Assembly: GCA_020073445.1 (NCBI GenBank)
Contig: JAIQFE010000037.1
Span: 1 to 58,374, forward strand
Direction of reading: 5' to 3'
Length of the DNA: 58,374 nucleotides
DNA from: Terriglobia bacterium
GTDB taxonomy: Bacteria > Acidobacteriota > Terriglobia > Bryobacterales > Bryobacteraceae
Shown: positions 1 through 8,837 of the stretch, one piece after another
Layout: each line of letters starts with the position of its first letter
Numbering within the stretch: the first letter of the stretch is position 1
Program-made: the position numbers and the translations under genes
Notes under the pieces: generated by a model
Database searches by the model: none
What the model saw: the letters and a program-made list of their open reading frames with translations, nothing else
What the model was told of the DNA's origin: nothing

Positions 1-243
1 AATGCTTTAGTTCGTCGCAGTCAACGCGCCCAGGTGCGCTGGGGGCGTCTGTTCCCCATTCTGTACCGGTGGATTCCTCAACCCCGCGTTCTGCATCCCT
101 ATCCTCATGTTCGCTTTGCCGCCACTCATCCTCGGTAAGAGCCGTGTGCGTAAACGCGCTCGCACGGATCTGTGCGGGGGGCGATCAGCGATGGTCGTCC
201 CTACCGCGACCACTATGCGCCCGAGACAGCCTGATATCCACCA

Positions 244-447
244 TTATCGGCAGCGAGTCGGCGCTGGGCGAAGTCGGCCAAGTAGGCCCTTTGCTGGTCG
301 CCCATATTCTGTCTTCACCACAAGCATCCTCACCAATTTGCCTTCCGCGGAGATGGAATGAACCCTGATGTACACTTGCGGAGCATCAGTCGGTAGGACG
401 AAGTCCTCGAGTTGTTCCAGACGGCGGGCGAGCGTCCTGTGAATCAT
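244..447 (-). CDS. Small phage-associated protein
   Basis: A 67-residue product starting at the ATG at 447 (MIHRTLARRLEQLEDFVLP...). It has a basic/leucine-rich N-terminal helix (RRLEQLE) followed by a short beta-like segment. I infer that it belongs to a class of small proteins found beside phage DNA-packaging or methylase genes in Acidobacteria; no function is known to me. The start is chosen because its ATG overlaps the TGA of the upstream gene (ATGA at 444-447), a typical translational-coupling junction, which also argues that both short frames are real. A longer upstream extension in the same frame lies over the neighbour and is unlikely. Confidence 0.5.
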   Translation of the reverse strand: MIHRTLARRLEQLEDFVLPTDAPQVYIRVHSISAEGKLVRMLVVKTEYGRPAKGLLGRLRPAPTRCR

Positions 448-608
448 CTTGGGTCGGCTAGCCGAGGTTTCATGTATGCCTGACGCGCGCGCAAAATGTG
501 ATCGGCAATCGTGCGACACCTGCTGTAGTCGATGATTGGCAGATCCTCATCGGGCTGGCCACTTTTTCCCAGGCGGCGCCGTCTCCTCGCCCTGATCAGG
601 TCAGCCAT
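444..608 (-). CDS. Small basic phage-associated protein
   Basis: A 54-residue protein starting at the ATG at 608 (MADLIRARRRRRLGKSG...), or possibly at 653. It is Arg-rich at the N-terminus and has no recognised domain. It overlaps the end of the upstream HTH gene (stop at 596) by about 13 bases and the start of the downstream gene by 4 bases, so the three minus-strand frames look like a compact phage-style operon. The function is unknown; the support is only this overlapping arrangement. Confidence 0.4.
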   Translation of the reverse strand: MADLIRARRRRRLGKSGQPDEDLPIIDYSRCRTIADHILRARQAYMKPRLADPR

Positions 609-1071
609 GGTCTGGCAGGCTTCGACACGAGCCTTTGCGCCTCCAACCGGCACAACCGTCGGATAATCGCTTTCACTGTCGATGACCGCCCCCCAGGCAA
701 GGCCGCGGTCCGCTCAAGCTCGGACACCCGCGCTTCGATGTCCTCAATCTCGATCGCCCTGGCAGTGTGGTCTAAGATGCTGTCCGCGGCCCTTACTCGG
801 GTCGCCGGCGTGTCATCGAGTCGAACATGATTTTGCCCAGAGTCGCAACAGCCGCGCTGGATAGGTGATGTAGGCGGGCAATCGACTGACCGAAGGCCGC
901 ACGCTTGGTCTTGCGATAGGCAGCATCGAACTCCGGCTCCTTCATCCATCGGTATAGGGTTCTCGGGGTGACATCGGCGACGCGGGCTGCATCCTCGACG
1001 CTTCGCTGCGACAGCAGGGCTACGATCGCTTCTTCCAGTTTGCGTCCTAATTTTCCGTCAGATTGCGACAT
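596..1071 (-). pseudogene. Phage-type helix-turn-helix protein, frameshifted
   Basis: The reading frame starts at 1071 (MSQSDGKLGRKLEEAIVALL...). It contains a clear helix-turn-helix (DAARVADVTPRTLYRWMKEPEF) of the kind found in small-terminase-like or phage regulator proteins, and then stops at 793. The rest of the protein (TPATRVRAADSILDHTARAIEIEDIEARVSELE...) continues in another frame down to 596, so a single-base shift lies near 820-835. Joined, the pieces give about 158 residues, with an N-terminal HTH and a C-terminal alpha-helical segment. It heads the row of small minus-strand phage-like genes. A sequencing error cannot be excluded. Confidence 0.65.
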
Positions 1072-1159
1072 AGGCTGACATCTATTGACACGGGATCGGT
1101 AGCATCGCCATTCCATCGCCCCGAATTGCTGCAGATTCTGCTTGCTTTCCCAACCCACC

Positions 1160-1330
1160 GCAGCCATTCAGCCCGGCGCGATCGCGCCATTCAGAATCGA
1201 GTTCAATGCCGTACGGCGGGTCAGTCACCATTAGCCGCGGCTTACACTCACGGAGAAGCCGGGCGATGGCTTTCGCGCTGGTAGCGTCGCCGCGGTGCGT
1301 CGTGCTAAAGGGCGTGTTGGCGTAGAGCCA
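1160..1330 (-). pseudogene. DNA methyltransferase, N-terminal fragment
   Basis: In the minus frame, 1330-1160 encodes a segment with the sequence VTDPPYGIELDSEWRDRAG (around 1235-1179). DPPY is the catalytic motif of N4/N6 amino-methyltransferases, and the flanking residues resemble phage/ParB-linked DNA modification methylases. Similarity ends abruptly near 1160, and no remaining catalytic or SAM-binding part follows, so only about 57 residues survive. The fragment begins about a dozen bases past the 3' end of the tRNA-Asn gene, on the same strand, which suggests it is debris of an element that had integrated there. Confidence 0.6.
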
Positions 1331-1341
1331 GCCCTTAGTTT

Positions 1342-1416
<75 letters not shown>

Positions 1417-1598
1417 GCAAGTTGGTGGGCAGGTTCCAGTTTACACCAGCAGCGTTCTTCAGGCCACTTCGAAATCAAGAGACAGCCTTCCCGCGCTCTC
1501 CACACTGATTCTCCACCTTCTTGAGGTTGTAACGAAAGAGCGTGAGTCCTCTTCTCTTCCTCTTGGGGCTGCCCTCATGGGCGAGTAGGAAGGGATGT

Positions 1599-2939
1599 AT
1601 GATCAGCGGCGCTAAAGCGGCCCACGACTGGTACGAATGGGAAGGCCAGATCATCGACGGCAAGTTCCCGCTTCTGAGATATCTCGGATGCACGGATCGC
1701 AATGCGGTGTTTCTTACGGAACGGCAGGAGGGGGAGCCGCGGACGGCGGCGATCAAGCTGGTTCCTGCAAATGACATCACCGTGGAAGCGCTTCTCGCAC
1801 GTTGGATGGCAGCCGCCCCGCTGTCTCATCCGGATCTCCTGCGGATGTTCGAAATAGGCAGTGATTCGCTCGGCGACGTCGAATTTGCCTACGTCGTGAT
1901 GGAATACGCGGAGGAGGATCTGGCGCAAGTGGACCGGCCGCTCACCGAAGCGGAGGGGATCGACTTGCTGGAGCGCGTGTTGCCAGCCCTCGCCTATCTT
2001 CACGGCAAACGGCTCGCTCACGGCCATCTGAAGCCTTCGAATATCCTGGCCATGGGCGATCGTCTCAAGATCTCCAATGACACCATCCGGCCCGCCGGCG
2101 AATGGCGCAGCAACCTGGATGCGCCAGAACTTTACGACCCGCCGGAAATCGCGCGGGAAGGGGCTTCCTCCGCGGGAGACATCTGGTCGGTCGGAGTCAC
2201 CCTCGTCGCCGCACTGACGAAGCAGATGCCTTCCTGGGATCAGGGCGCCCTCGCGGAGTCCTTACTCAACCGTCTCCCCACTAAGTTTCGTGTGCCGGTA
2301 TCGAACTGCTTGCGCGTCGATCCTCAGGAACGCTGGACTGTGGCGGAGCTCGCGGAATGGTTTCGGCCAAAAGCGGTGACGCCGCTACTTCCGGCAACGG
2401 AGCAATCCCGCCCAAAGATGGCGAAACGACGCTACCTCCTGCCCGCGGTCGCTGTTGGCCTGGCGCTTGCAGCCACCGTAGTTGTGTCCCGGCTCACCAG
2501 CGATCGCGTGGACGGGGCGCGACCAATCGTCGTCGAACCAAAGGAATCGAACTCAGGACCGGCCGCAAGTCTGCCGAAGCCGGAAGACGTTCAGGCAAAG
2601 GCGGCGGCTCCTACGGTTCCCGCCCCATCGCCGAGTCAGGGTGTAATCATGCAGGTGCTGCCGGATGTCCCCGCGAAGGCGCGCAATACCATTCATGGGA
2701 AAGTGACGGTTAACATCCGCGTCGGGGTCGATGCGAACGGTTCGGTGGTGGAGGCCCGCAATGAGTCGCCGCGGTCGAGCCGGTTCTTCGGCAATCTGGC
2801 TCTGAATGCAGCCCGTCAGTGGAAGTTCGCGCCGTCGGGCGCGGGTGGCTCTCCGCATCCAACAGAGTGGAACCTGCATTTTCAATTCCTTCGGGACGCC
2901 CAGCATCCCGTCTCCGTGAAGGCGGTTCCGGCCCGCTGA
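1599..2939 (+). CDS. Pseudokinase-TonB C-terminal fusion membrane protein
   Basis: A 446-residue protein starting at the ATG at 1599, preceded by a good Shine-Dalgarno AGGAAGGG; the upstream ATG at 1542 lacks one. Residues about 20-265 have a Ser/Thr kinase fold. The VAIK-type lysine is kept (AAIK, K53), but the catalytic loop reads HGHLKPSN (141-148), with His in place of the HRD aspartate, and the DFG site is SND (about 159-161), so it is probably catalytically dead. A transmembrane helix follows at about 271-293, then a Pro/Ala-rich linker and a TonB C-terminal domain (about 355-430, with ALNAARQWKF). I infer a cytoplasmic sensing or scaffold domain joined across the membrane to a periplasmic TonB-like tail. 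Its partner is unknown. Confidence 0.8.
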   Translation: MISGAKAAHDWYEWEGQIIDGKFPLLRYLGCTDRNAVFLTERQEGEPRTAAIKLVPANDITVEALLARWMAAAPLSHPDLLRMFEIGSDSLGDVEFAYVVMEYAEEDLAQVDRPLTEAEGIDLLERVLPALAYLHGKRLAHGHLKPSNILAMGDRLKISNDTIRPAGEWRSNLDAPELYDPPEIAREGASSAGDIWSVGVTLVAALTKQMPSWDQGALAESLLNRLPTKFRVPVSNCLRVDPQERWTVAELAEWFRPKAVTPLLPATEQSRPKMAKRRYLLPAVAVGLALAATVVVSRLTSDRVDGARPIVVEPKESNSGPAASLPKPEDVQAKAAAPTVPAPSPSQGVIMQVLPDVPAKARNTIHGKVTVNIRVGVDANGSVVEARNESPRSSRFFGNLALNAARQWKFAPSGAGGSPHPTEWNLHFQFLRDAQHPVSVKAVPAR

Positions 2940-3055
2940 GGCCTGATTCCGGAGCTTCCACACCAGATTGGGTTCGAACGCCGGTGCCTGCGCTAGAATA
3001 AAGGAACTGCCTTCCGGCGGCCCAACCCACCCGGCGTTGCAGTTCCCAGCTACTC

Positions 3056-4408
<1,353 letters not shown>

Positions 4409-4453
4409 GATAATAGAAGATCCGGTCAAAATATACAGGATGGAGTTACAAGG

Positions 4454-4702
4454 ATGCTGATGATTCGTTTGGCGCGATTCGGCGCAAAGAAGAAGCCGAC
4501 CTATCGCGTGGTGGTAATCGATAAAGAGCGGGCTCGGGATAGCACGGCCATCGAGGTGGTAGGTACGTACAATCCCATCTCTAAGCCCAAGGCAGTGAAC
4601 CTGAACCATGAGCGCATCGCGCACTGGATGAAGAATGGAGCCCGCCCGTCCGACACGGTGGCTCGCCTGATTCGCGTTTATCCCGCGGCCCCGGCGGCCT
4701 AA
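4454..4702 (+). CDS. rpsP: 30S ribosomal protein S16
   Basis: An 82-residue protein with the S16 signature at the N-terminus (MIRLARFGAKKKPTYRVVV) and the conserved YNP motif (VGTYNPISKPKAVNLN). It binds 16S rRNA and is needed for 30S assembly. The ATG at 4454 has GGAG/AAGGA-like sequence upstream; a second in-frame ATG at 4460 gives the more usual short N-terminus, so the exact start is open by two codons. It lies 45 bases after ffh in the conserved ribosome/SRP block. Confidence 0.98.
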   Translation: MLMIRLARFGAKKKPTYRVVVIDKERARDSTAIEVVGTYNPISKPKAVNLNHERIAHWMKNGARPSDTVARLIRVYPAAPAA

Positions 4703-4745
4703 TCTACCCCCGGTTCACCCTGGGGGCGCGGTTCCGGCATGCAAG

Positions 4746-4754
4746 TGCTAGAAT
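4746..4754 (+). promoter_or_regulatory. Extended -10 promoter element before khpA
   Basis: TGCTAGAAT at 4746-4754 matches the extended -10 form TGnTATAAT in most positions and lies 25 bases before the khpA start. No good -35 is visible, as is usual for extended -10 promoters. It could give khpA-rimM-trmD internal transcription separate from rpsP. Confidence 0.4.
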
Positions 4755-4779
4755 CGATCCAAGCAGGAGGGTGTAACGG

Positions 4780-5010
4780 GTGAAAGATTTAGTAACGGAT
4801 ATCGCCAAAGCGCTAGTTGATATTCCCGATGAAGTGACGGTTCGTGAAGTGGAAGGCGAGCAAGTTACCGTATTGGAGTTGCGCGTCGCACCGACCGATT
4901 TGGGTAAGGTGATCGGCAAACAAGGCCGTACCGCGCGTTCGATCCGGACGCTACTCGGAGCGGCGGGAATGAAGTTGAACCGGCGCTTTACCTTGGAGAT
5001 TCTGGAGTAG
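4780..5010 (+). CDS. khpA: KH-domain RNA-binding protein KhpA
   Basis: A 76-residue single KH domain protein with the RNA-binding GxxG loop ([16 protein letters not shown]). It is the YlqC/KhpA family found between rpsP and rimM in many bacteria, where it acts as a small RNA chaperone, often with KhpB. The start is a GTG with a strong AGGAGG at 4766-4771. It ends one base before the rimM start codon, so the two are likely translationally coupled. Confidence 0.95.
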   Translation: MKDLVTDIAKALVDIPDEVTVREVEGEQVTVLELRVAPTDLGKVIGKQGRTARSIRTLLGAAGMKLNRRFTLEILE

Positions 5011-5011
5011 G

Positions 5012-5533
5012 TTGCCCGACGAGAATGCCGAGAATTTGGTTGCGGTTGGCAAGATCCTGCGGGAACGGGGCCGGATCGGCGAACTGACGGCTGAAATCTA
5101 CAGCTCGCAGCCGGGCCGTGCGGAGAAGTTGAAGGATGTGGTGCTGAGCTTGGCTGGCCTGAAGCGGCCGGTCCAAGTGGAACGGCTCTGGTATCACAGC
5201 GGCCGGCCGGTGTTTAAGTTCGTCGGGATCGACTCGATCTCGGACGCCCAGATCTGGCGCGGAGCTGATTTACTGGCTCCCGAAAGCGAGCGGGCGCGTC
5301 CGGAACAAGGCGAGTATTCGCATGCCGATCTGATCGGCTGCGAGATCTGGGCGCCTCAGCCGCTGGGCACCGTGCGCGGGGTTGATGATTATGGCGGCCA
5401 GACGCTTCTCCGCGTAGAGAAGACCGCGGGCGGGGAGATGCTGATCCCTTTCGCGAACGCCATCTGCCGCGAAATTGATGTAGCCCGGAAAGTCATTCGG
5501 GCGGAGTTGCCTGAAGGCTTGGCCGACTTATAA
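5012..5533 (+). CDS. rimM: Ribosome maturation factor RimM
   Basis: A 173-residue protein. The N-terminal RimM beta-barrel (VAVGKILRERGRIGELTAEIYSS) is followed by a PRC-barrel domain (about 95-170, with DLIGCEIW and GGEMLIPFANAICREID). RimM binds S19 and helps 16S/30S maturation. The start is TTG at 5012, one base after the khpA stop; no ATG is available before the conserved VAVGKI segment, and GGAG in the end of khpA can serve as ribosome binding site. It is followed at once by trmD, the standard order. Confidence 0.95.
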   Translation: MPDENAENLVAVGKILRERGRIGELTAEIYSSQPGRAEKLKDVVLSLAGLKRPVQVERLWYHSGRPVFKFVGIDSISDAQIWRGADLLAPESERARPEQGEYSHADLIGCEIWAPQPLGTVRGVDDYGGQTLLRVEKTAGGEMLIPFANAICREIDVARKVIRAELPEGLADL

Positions 5534-5546
5534 GAGACGCGTTGTG

Positions 5547-6245
5547 ATGACGTTCCATGTTCTGACGATTTTCCCCGAGTTTTTTCGCGGGCCGTTCGAG
5601 CATGGCGTGATTGAGCGTGCGCATCGAGCCGGCCTGATCGAGATCAAGATTCACGATCTGAGGACCTGGACGGCGGATCGGCACAGGACCGTGGACGACC
5701 GGCCGTTTGGCGGCGGCGAGGGCATGGTTTTGAAGCCCGGGCCGATTTTCGAGGCGGTGGAATCGATCTGGCCGGATCGGGCGGCAACGGAGCGGGACCC
5801 GGGTAAAAAGGTCGTGCTGCTCTCGGCTCAGGGCCGGAAGTTCGATCAGTCCGTGGCGCGAGAATTCGCGGGACTCAGTGAGTTATTGCTGATCTGTGGC
5901 CGCTACGAAGGCGTGGATGAGCGGGTCGCCGAGCATTTGGCAGATGAGGAACTGTCGGTCGGTGATTTTGTGCTGAGCGGCGGTGAACTGGCCGCGGCCA
6001 TGGTGATCGACGTGGTGGCGCGCCTGAAGGAAGGCGTGCTGGGAAATCGGGATTCGGCGGTGTATGAGTCGTTCGGAGAGGACGGCCTGCTGGATTGCCC
6101 GCAATATACCAGACCTGCGGAATTTCGCGGCTGGAAGGCTCCGGAAGTGCTATTGGGCGGGAATCACGAAGAAATCCGCCAGTGGCGGCTGAAAGCGGCG
6201 CGTGAGAAGACCGCGCGGCAGCGACCCGATTTGCTGCGGATGTAG
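5547..6245 (+). CDS. trmD: tRNA (guanine-N1)-methyltransferase TrmD
   Basis: About 232 residues. TrmD methylates G37 next to the anticodon using SAM through a trefoil-knot (SPOUT) fold. Visible family motifs are [11 protein letters not shown] at the N-terminus, [26 protein letters not shown], the knot segment [15 protein letters not shown], and CPQYTRP with the C-terminal domain after it. A GTG at 5544 and an ATG at 5547 are adjacent; the ATG is preferred because family members begin M-x-F-x-VLT. It lies 13 bases after rimM. Confidence 0.97.
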   Translation: MTFHVLTIFPEFFRGPFEHGVIERAHRAGLIEIKIHDLRTWTADRHRTVDDRPFGGGEGMVLKPGPIFEAVESIWPDRAATERDPGKKVVLLSAQGRKFDQSVAREFAGLSELLLICGRYEGVDERVAEHLADEELSVGDFVLSGGELAAAMVIDVVARLKEGVLGNRDSAVYESFGEDGLLDCPQYTRPAEFRGWKAPEVLLGGNHEEIRQWRLKAAREKTARQRPDLLRM

Positions 6246-6291
6246 GACTGGGTCGCCCGTCTGTGAGATCATTGAAGGTGGATTTTTGATT

Positions 6292-6642
6292 ATGGAAAAC
6301 GCACTGCTGACGAAGATTACGGCCCGCAACCTGAGAACCGGGCATCCCGAGTTTCGGCCCGGTGACACCATCCGGGTGCACGTAAAGATCAAGGAAGGCG
6401 ACAAGGAACGGCTGCAGGCCTTTGAAGGCACCGTCATCGCCGAGAACAACAAGGGTGTGAGCCGGACCATCACGGTCCGTAAGGTCAGCTTCGGCCAGGG
6501 CGTCGAACGCATATTCCCGCTCTCCGCGCCGGTTGTGGATCACATTGAAGTGGTGCGCACCGGACAGGTCCGCCGCGCCAAGCTGTACTACCTCCGGGGC
6601 TTGAAAGGCAAAGCCGCCCGCTTGCGGGAACGCGAGTCCTGA
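6292..6642 (+). CDS. rplS: 50S ribosomal protein L19
   Basis: A 116-residue L19, located at the 30S-50S interface. Hallmarks are [58 protein letters not shown] and [17 protein letters not shown]. The frame is open further upstream (to 6202), but the ATG at 6292 with GAAGGTGG just before it matches the usual L19 N-terminus. It follows trmD by 46 bases, the standard trmD-rplS pairing. Confidence 0.97.
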   Translation: MENALLTKITARNLRTGHPEFRPGDTIRVHVKIKEGDKERLQAFEGTVIAENNKGVSRTITVRKVSFGQGVERIFPLSAPVVDHIEVVRTGQVRRAKLYYLRGLKGKAARLRERES

Positions 6643-6661
6643 TCGCGCCCGGCCGAACCGC

Positions 6662-7333
6662 ATGCCGACCAGCCGTCATGAACGGGCTTTCCGGCGCGCT
6701 GGATACCGGGCTATCGCGGGGCTGGATGAAGCCGGCCGCGGTGCGTTGTTCGGTCCGGTCTTCGCCGCAGCGGTGATCCTCGATCCGGAAAAACCAATTC
6801 GCGGGCTGGATGACAGCAAGCAACTGGCGCCGGAGCGGCGCGAGGTCCTTGCCCACCGAATCCGGGAGCGCGCCCAGTCCTGGGCCGTGGCGGCCGCGGA
6901 CGCCTTCGAAATCGATCACTGGAACATCTTGCAGGCCGCGCGTCTGGCCATGCGCCGCGCTGTGGAGAAACTGCCCTCGCCCTGCGATTGCCTGCTGGTG
7001 GACGCCGTCCGTGTCGACCTGCCCCTGCCGCAAAAGGCCCTGATCCACGGCGACGCGCTGTGCTTTTCGATTGCCGCTGCATCGATCCTGGCTAAGGTCG
7101 CCAGGGATGCCGCGCTACAGGCCTGGGATGCGGTCTTTCCTGAGTATCGCCTTAAGGACAATAAAGGCTATGGAACGCCCGAGCACCTGGCTGCGCTCGA
7201 GCGCCTGGGTCCGACTACGTTGCACCGATTCAGCTTCGAGCCGGTCCGGAACCTGAGCCGCTACCAACTTTGGACTGGCTATCCGATCCCGCTGCCCGTT
7301 CCTGAGCAAGGCGAGCTATTCGCATGTCCTTGA
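6662..7333 (+). CDS. rnhB: Ribonuclease HII
   Basis: A 223-residue enzyme that cuts RNA in RNA-DNA hybrids and removes single ribonucleotides from DNA. The active-site DE pair lies in AGLDEAGRGALFGPV near residue 20, with further acidic residues in LLVDAVRV and SILAKVARD. The family element NKGYGTPEH and the segment LHRFSFEPV are also present. The start ATG at 6662 is 19 bases after rplS. It overlaps the next small membrane-protein gene by 10 bases. Confidence 0.96.
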   Translation: MPTSRHERAFRRAGYRAIAGLDEAGRGALFGPVFAAAVILDPEKPIRGLDDSKQLAPERREVLAHRIRERAQSWAVAAADAFEIDHWNILQAARLAMRRAVEKLPSPCDCLLVDAVRVDLPLPQKALIHGDALCFSIAAASILAKVARDAALQAWDAVFPEYRLKDNKGYGTPEHLAALERLGPTTLHRFSFEPVRNLSRYQLWTGYPIPLPVPEQGELFACP

Positions 7334-7635
7334 CACCGGAGCCGGCCCCGGCTCCTGATTCCGTACCTCCCACCGGTGAAACCCGCCCGGCATCATCCAG
7401 AACCCCGCGTCTGCTCCGCCTTGTCTTCGCCATCTTCACCTTCGAAATCGGCCTCTTCCTGACCGTTTTCCCCTGGGTCGACATCTGGAGTCTGAACTAT
7501 TTCTCCGGATGGCTCCCGGCACTCGAAAACATCTGGGATGAGCCCTATTTTCGCGGCGCCATCACCGGCCTGGGTCTCGTAAATATTTACGTCGCTTGCG
7601 CGGAAGTGCTGCGATTGTTCCGCCGTTCCACTTAA
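7324..7635 (+). CDS. Small two-TM membrane protein
   Basis: A 103-residue protein. The first 28 residues are Pro/Ser-rich and cytoplasm-like, then come two hydrophobic segments (about 29-54, FAIFTFEIGLFLTVFPWVDIW; about 77-98, GAITGLGLVNIYVACAEVLRLF). It starts inside the end of rnhB (10-base overlap), so it is probably co-translated. I do not recognise a characterised family; small proteins in this position seem to occur in related Acidobacteria. The function is unknown. Confidence 0.75.
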   Translation: MSLTPEPAPAPDSVPPTGETRPASSRTPRLLRLVFAIFTFEIGLFLTVFPWVDIWSLNYFSGWLPALENIWDEPYFRGAITGLGLVNIYVACAEVLRLFRRST

Positions 7636-7714
7636 CTCCCAAATAATCAGTTAGATACCTGTTCTCCAGAAGCTCCGCAGGCTGAGCTTTCCTCGTCTCT
7701 CAGCTCCGCGAGTA

Positions 7715-7777
7715 CTAGGGAAAAACCCTATTGACCCAAACCAAAGTACTGTCTATTATCTAGGGGAAAGCCCTTAG
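7715..7777 (+). promoter_or_regulatory. Strong promoter flanked by two TAGGG-N5-CCCTA hairpins
   Basis: A near-consensus sigma-70 promoter: -35 TTGACC at 7731-7736, a 17-base spacer and -10 TATTAT at 7754-7759. Directly upstream of the -35 is the inverted repeat TAGGG-AAAAA-CCCTA (7716-7730); directly downstream of the -10, across the likely transcription start, is TAGGG-GAAAG-CCCTTA (7761-7776). The two elements are 45 bases apart and look like operator copies. The first downstream gene is the repeat peptide at 7833. The bound regulator is unknown. Confidence 0.7.
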
Positions 7778-7832
7778 CTATTGGCTCAGTGTGTAGTGCT
7801 ATCAGGCCCGGCCGAGGGGAAAGGTGCAGGTA

Positions 7833-8078
7833 ATGACAAAATTTCGTAGTTCTTATGCTACAATTTGCGCAGTTCTTGTTTTAGCGCTCACGATGGGCGC
7901 TATCGTGTCGCACGGGCCGGTTGCTCCTCCCGATGGCGACGGAGATGGCGGGAACATTATTTCACATGGGCCGGTTGCTCCTCCGGATGGTGACGGCGAC
8001 GGCGGAAACATCATCGCCCACGGACCGGTTGCGCCCCCGGACGGTGACGGCGACGGCGGAAACATTCGGCTGGTCTAG
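7833..8078 (+). CDS. Secreted peptide with three 18-residue tandem repeats
   Basis: An 81-residue protein with an N-terminal signal peptide (MTKFRSSYATICAVLVLALTMGA; cleavage likely about residue 23). Almost the whole mature part is three copies of SHGPVAPPDGDGDGGNII (residues 26-43, 44-61, 62-79; DNA 7908-8069), followed by LV. Each repeat contains DGDGDGG, similar to the DxDxDG metal-binding loop of EF-hand/dockerin proteins, and a Pro-rich HGPVAPP. The start is ATG at 7833; a GTG at 7824 in the same frame is an alternative. It stands alone behind the strong 7731 promoter and 57 bases before a 7-TM protein. I recognise no named family. It may be a structural, calcium-binding or signalling peptide, or a multi-core precursor. 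Confidence 0.75.
   Translation: MTKFRSSYATICAVLVLALTMGAIVSHGPVAPPDGDGDGGNIISHGPVAPPDGDGDGGNIIAHGPVAPPDGDGDGGNIRLV
7908..8069 (+). repeat. Three tandem 54-bp coding repeats
   Basis: Copies at 7908-7961, 7962-8015 and 8016-8069 encode the 18-residue peptide unit. Copy 1 and copy 2 differ at nine codons, all synonymous. Copy 2 and copy 3 differ at six synonymous codons plus the first (Ser to Ala) and last (Ile to Arg) residues. The repeats have therefore diverged at the DNA level while the peptide has been kept. Confidence 0.9.
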
Positions 8079-8135
8079 TTCTTTCCTAAAGGCAAAGGGC
8101 CAGTCCCGCGTCCTGTCGATTCAGGGTGAGGTGAT

Positions 8136-8837
8136 ATGGCCCTAAGCCAGCTTGTTCTGGAGGCAATTAGTATTGCCATCCAGTCTGCACTTATCTTCCT
8201 CCTCCTTCGGCGCTCTTCTTTCCGCCGCTATCCTCTTCTTCTTTTATATTGCGTTCTCCAACTGGTTGCCACGGCAGCCGAGGAGTATGTTTCTCGCATC
8301 CACGGGCAGCCGAATCTCTTTCGCAAGCTCTATTGGACCGATGAGATAACCCTCGATCTTGTGTTGTTCCTCATGGTGATCACGCTAATCTATCGAGCCC
8401 TGGAAGCGAGCCCCGTGCGGATCGCGATGGGTCGGCTGCTAGGGGCGGTCGTGGCCGTCGTGCTGGTCGTACCCTTTGTCCTTTTTAGCGCCCGCCGGTT
8501 CAGTACGAACTGGTTCGACGGCACCAGTCAACTGCTCAACTTCGGAGCGGCGATCCTGAATCTGGGCCTGTGGACGGCGCTCATCGCAACCAAAAAGCGC
8601 GACCCTCTTCTGCTCAAGGTCAGCGCTGGGCTGGGTGTGGCGGTAACCGGCGCCGCCATCGCTTACGGTCTCAGACGATACACGCCGCCCACCAGCACCC
8701 CACAGCAGTTGGCGAATCTGTTCAAGACCCTCACCTATCTCACCAGCGTCGCGATCTGGTGCTGGGCGTTCCGGCCCGCGGCGAAGAAGAACCCGGCTCC
8801 TCCAGCCACGGTCACTCCCTCGTCCGTTCAACTGTGA
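8136..8837 (+). CDS. Seven-TM integral membrane protein
   Basis: A 233-residue protein with about seven hydrophobic helices (roughly 4-22, 31-47, 71-88, 97-118, 130-150, 160-180 and 190-212) and a short Pro-rich hydrophilic tail. A conserved-looking loop EEYVSRIHGQPNLFRKLYWTDE lies between helices 2 and 3. It is not recognisable as a transporter, kinase or enzyme family; it looks like an uncharacterised acidobacterial membrane family. The ATG at 8136 has GTGAGGTGAT upstream. It follows the repeat peptide gene by 57 bases and its stop overlaps the GTG of the flavin oxidase gene (GTGA at 8834-8837), so the three are probably one operon. Confidence 0.75.
   Translation: MALSQLVLEAISIAIQSALIFLLLRRSSFRRYPLLLLYCVLQLVATAAEEYVSRIHGQPNLFRKLYWTDEITLDLVLFLMVITLIYRALEASPVRIAMGRLLGAVVAVVLVVPFVLFSARRFSTNWFDGTSQLLNFGAAILNLGLWTALIATKKRDPLLLKVSAGLGVAVTGAAIAYGLRRYTPPTSTPQQLANLFKTLTYLTSVAIWCWAFRPAAKKNPAPPATVTPSSVQL

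Noticed and set aside
7-213. 68-residue minus-strand frame at the left edge
   Set aside because: No recognisable motif or ribosome binding site; coding status cannot be supported.
7908-8069. Tandem repeats resembling a small CRISPR or minisatellite
   Set aside because: The repeats are contiguous without spacers, in frame, and encode a conserved 18-residue unit.
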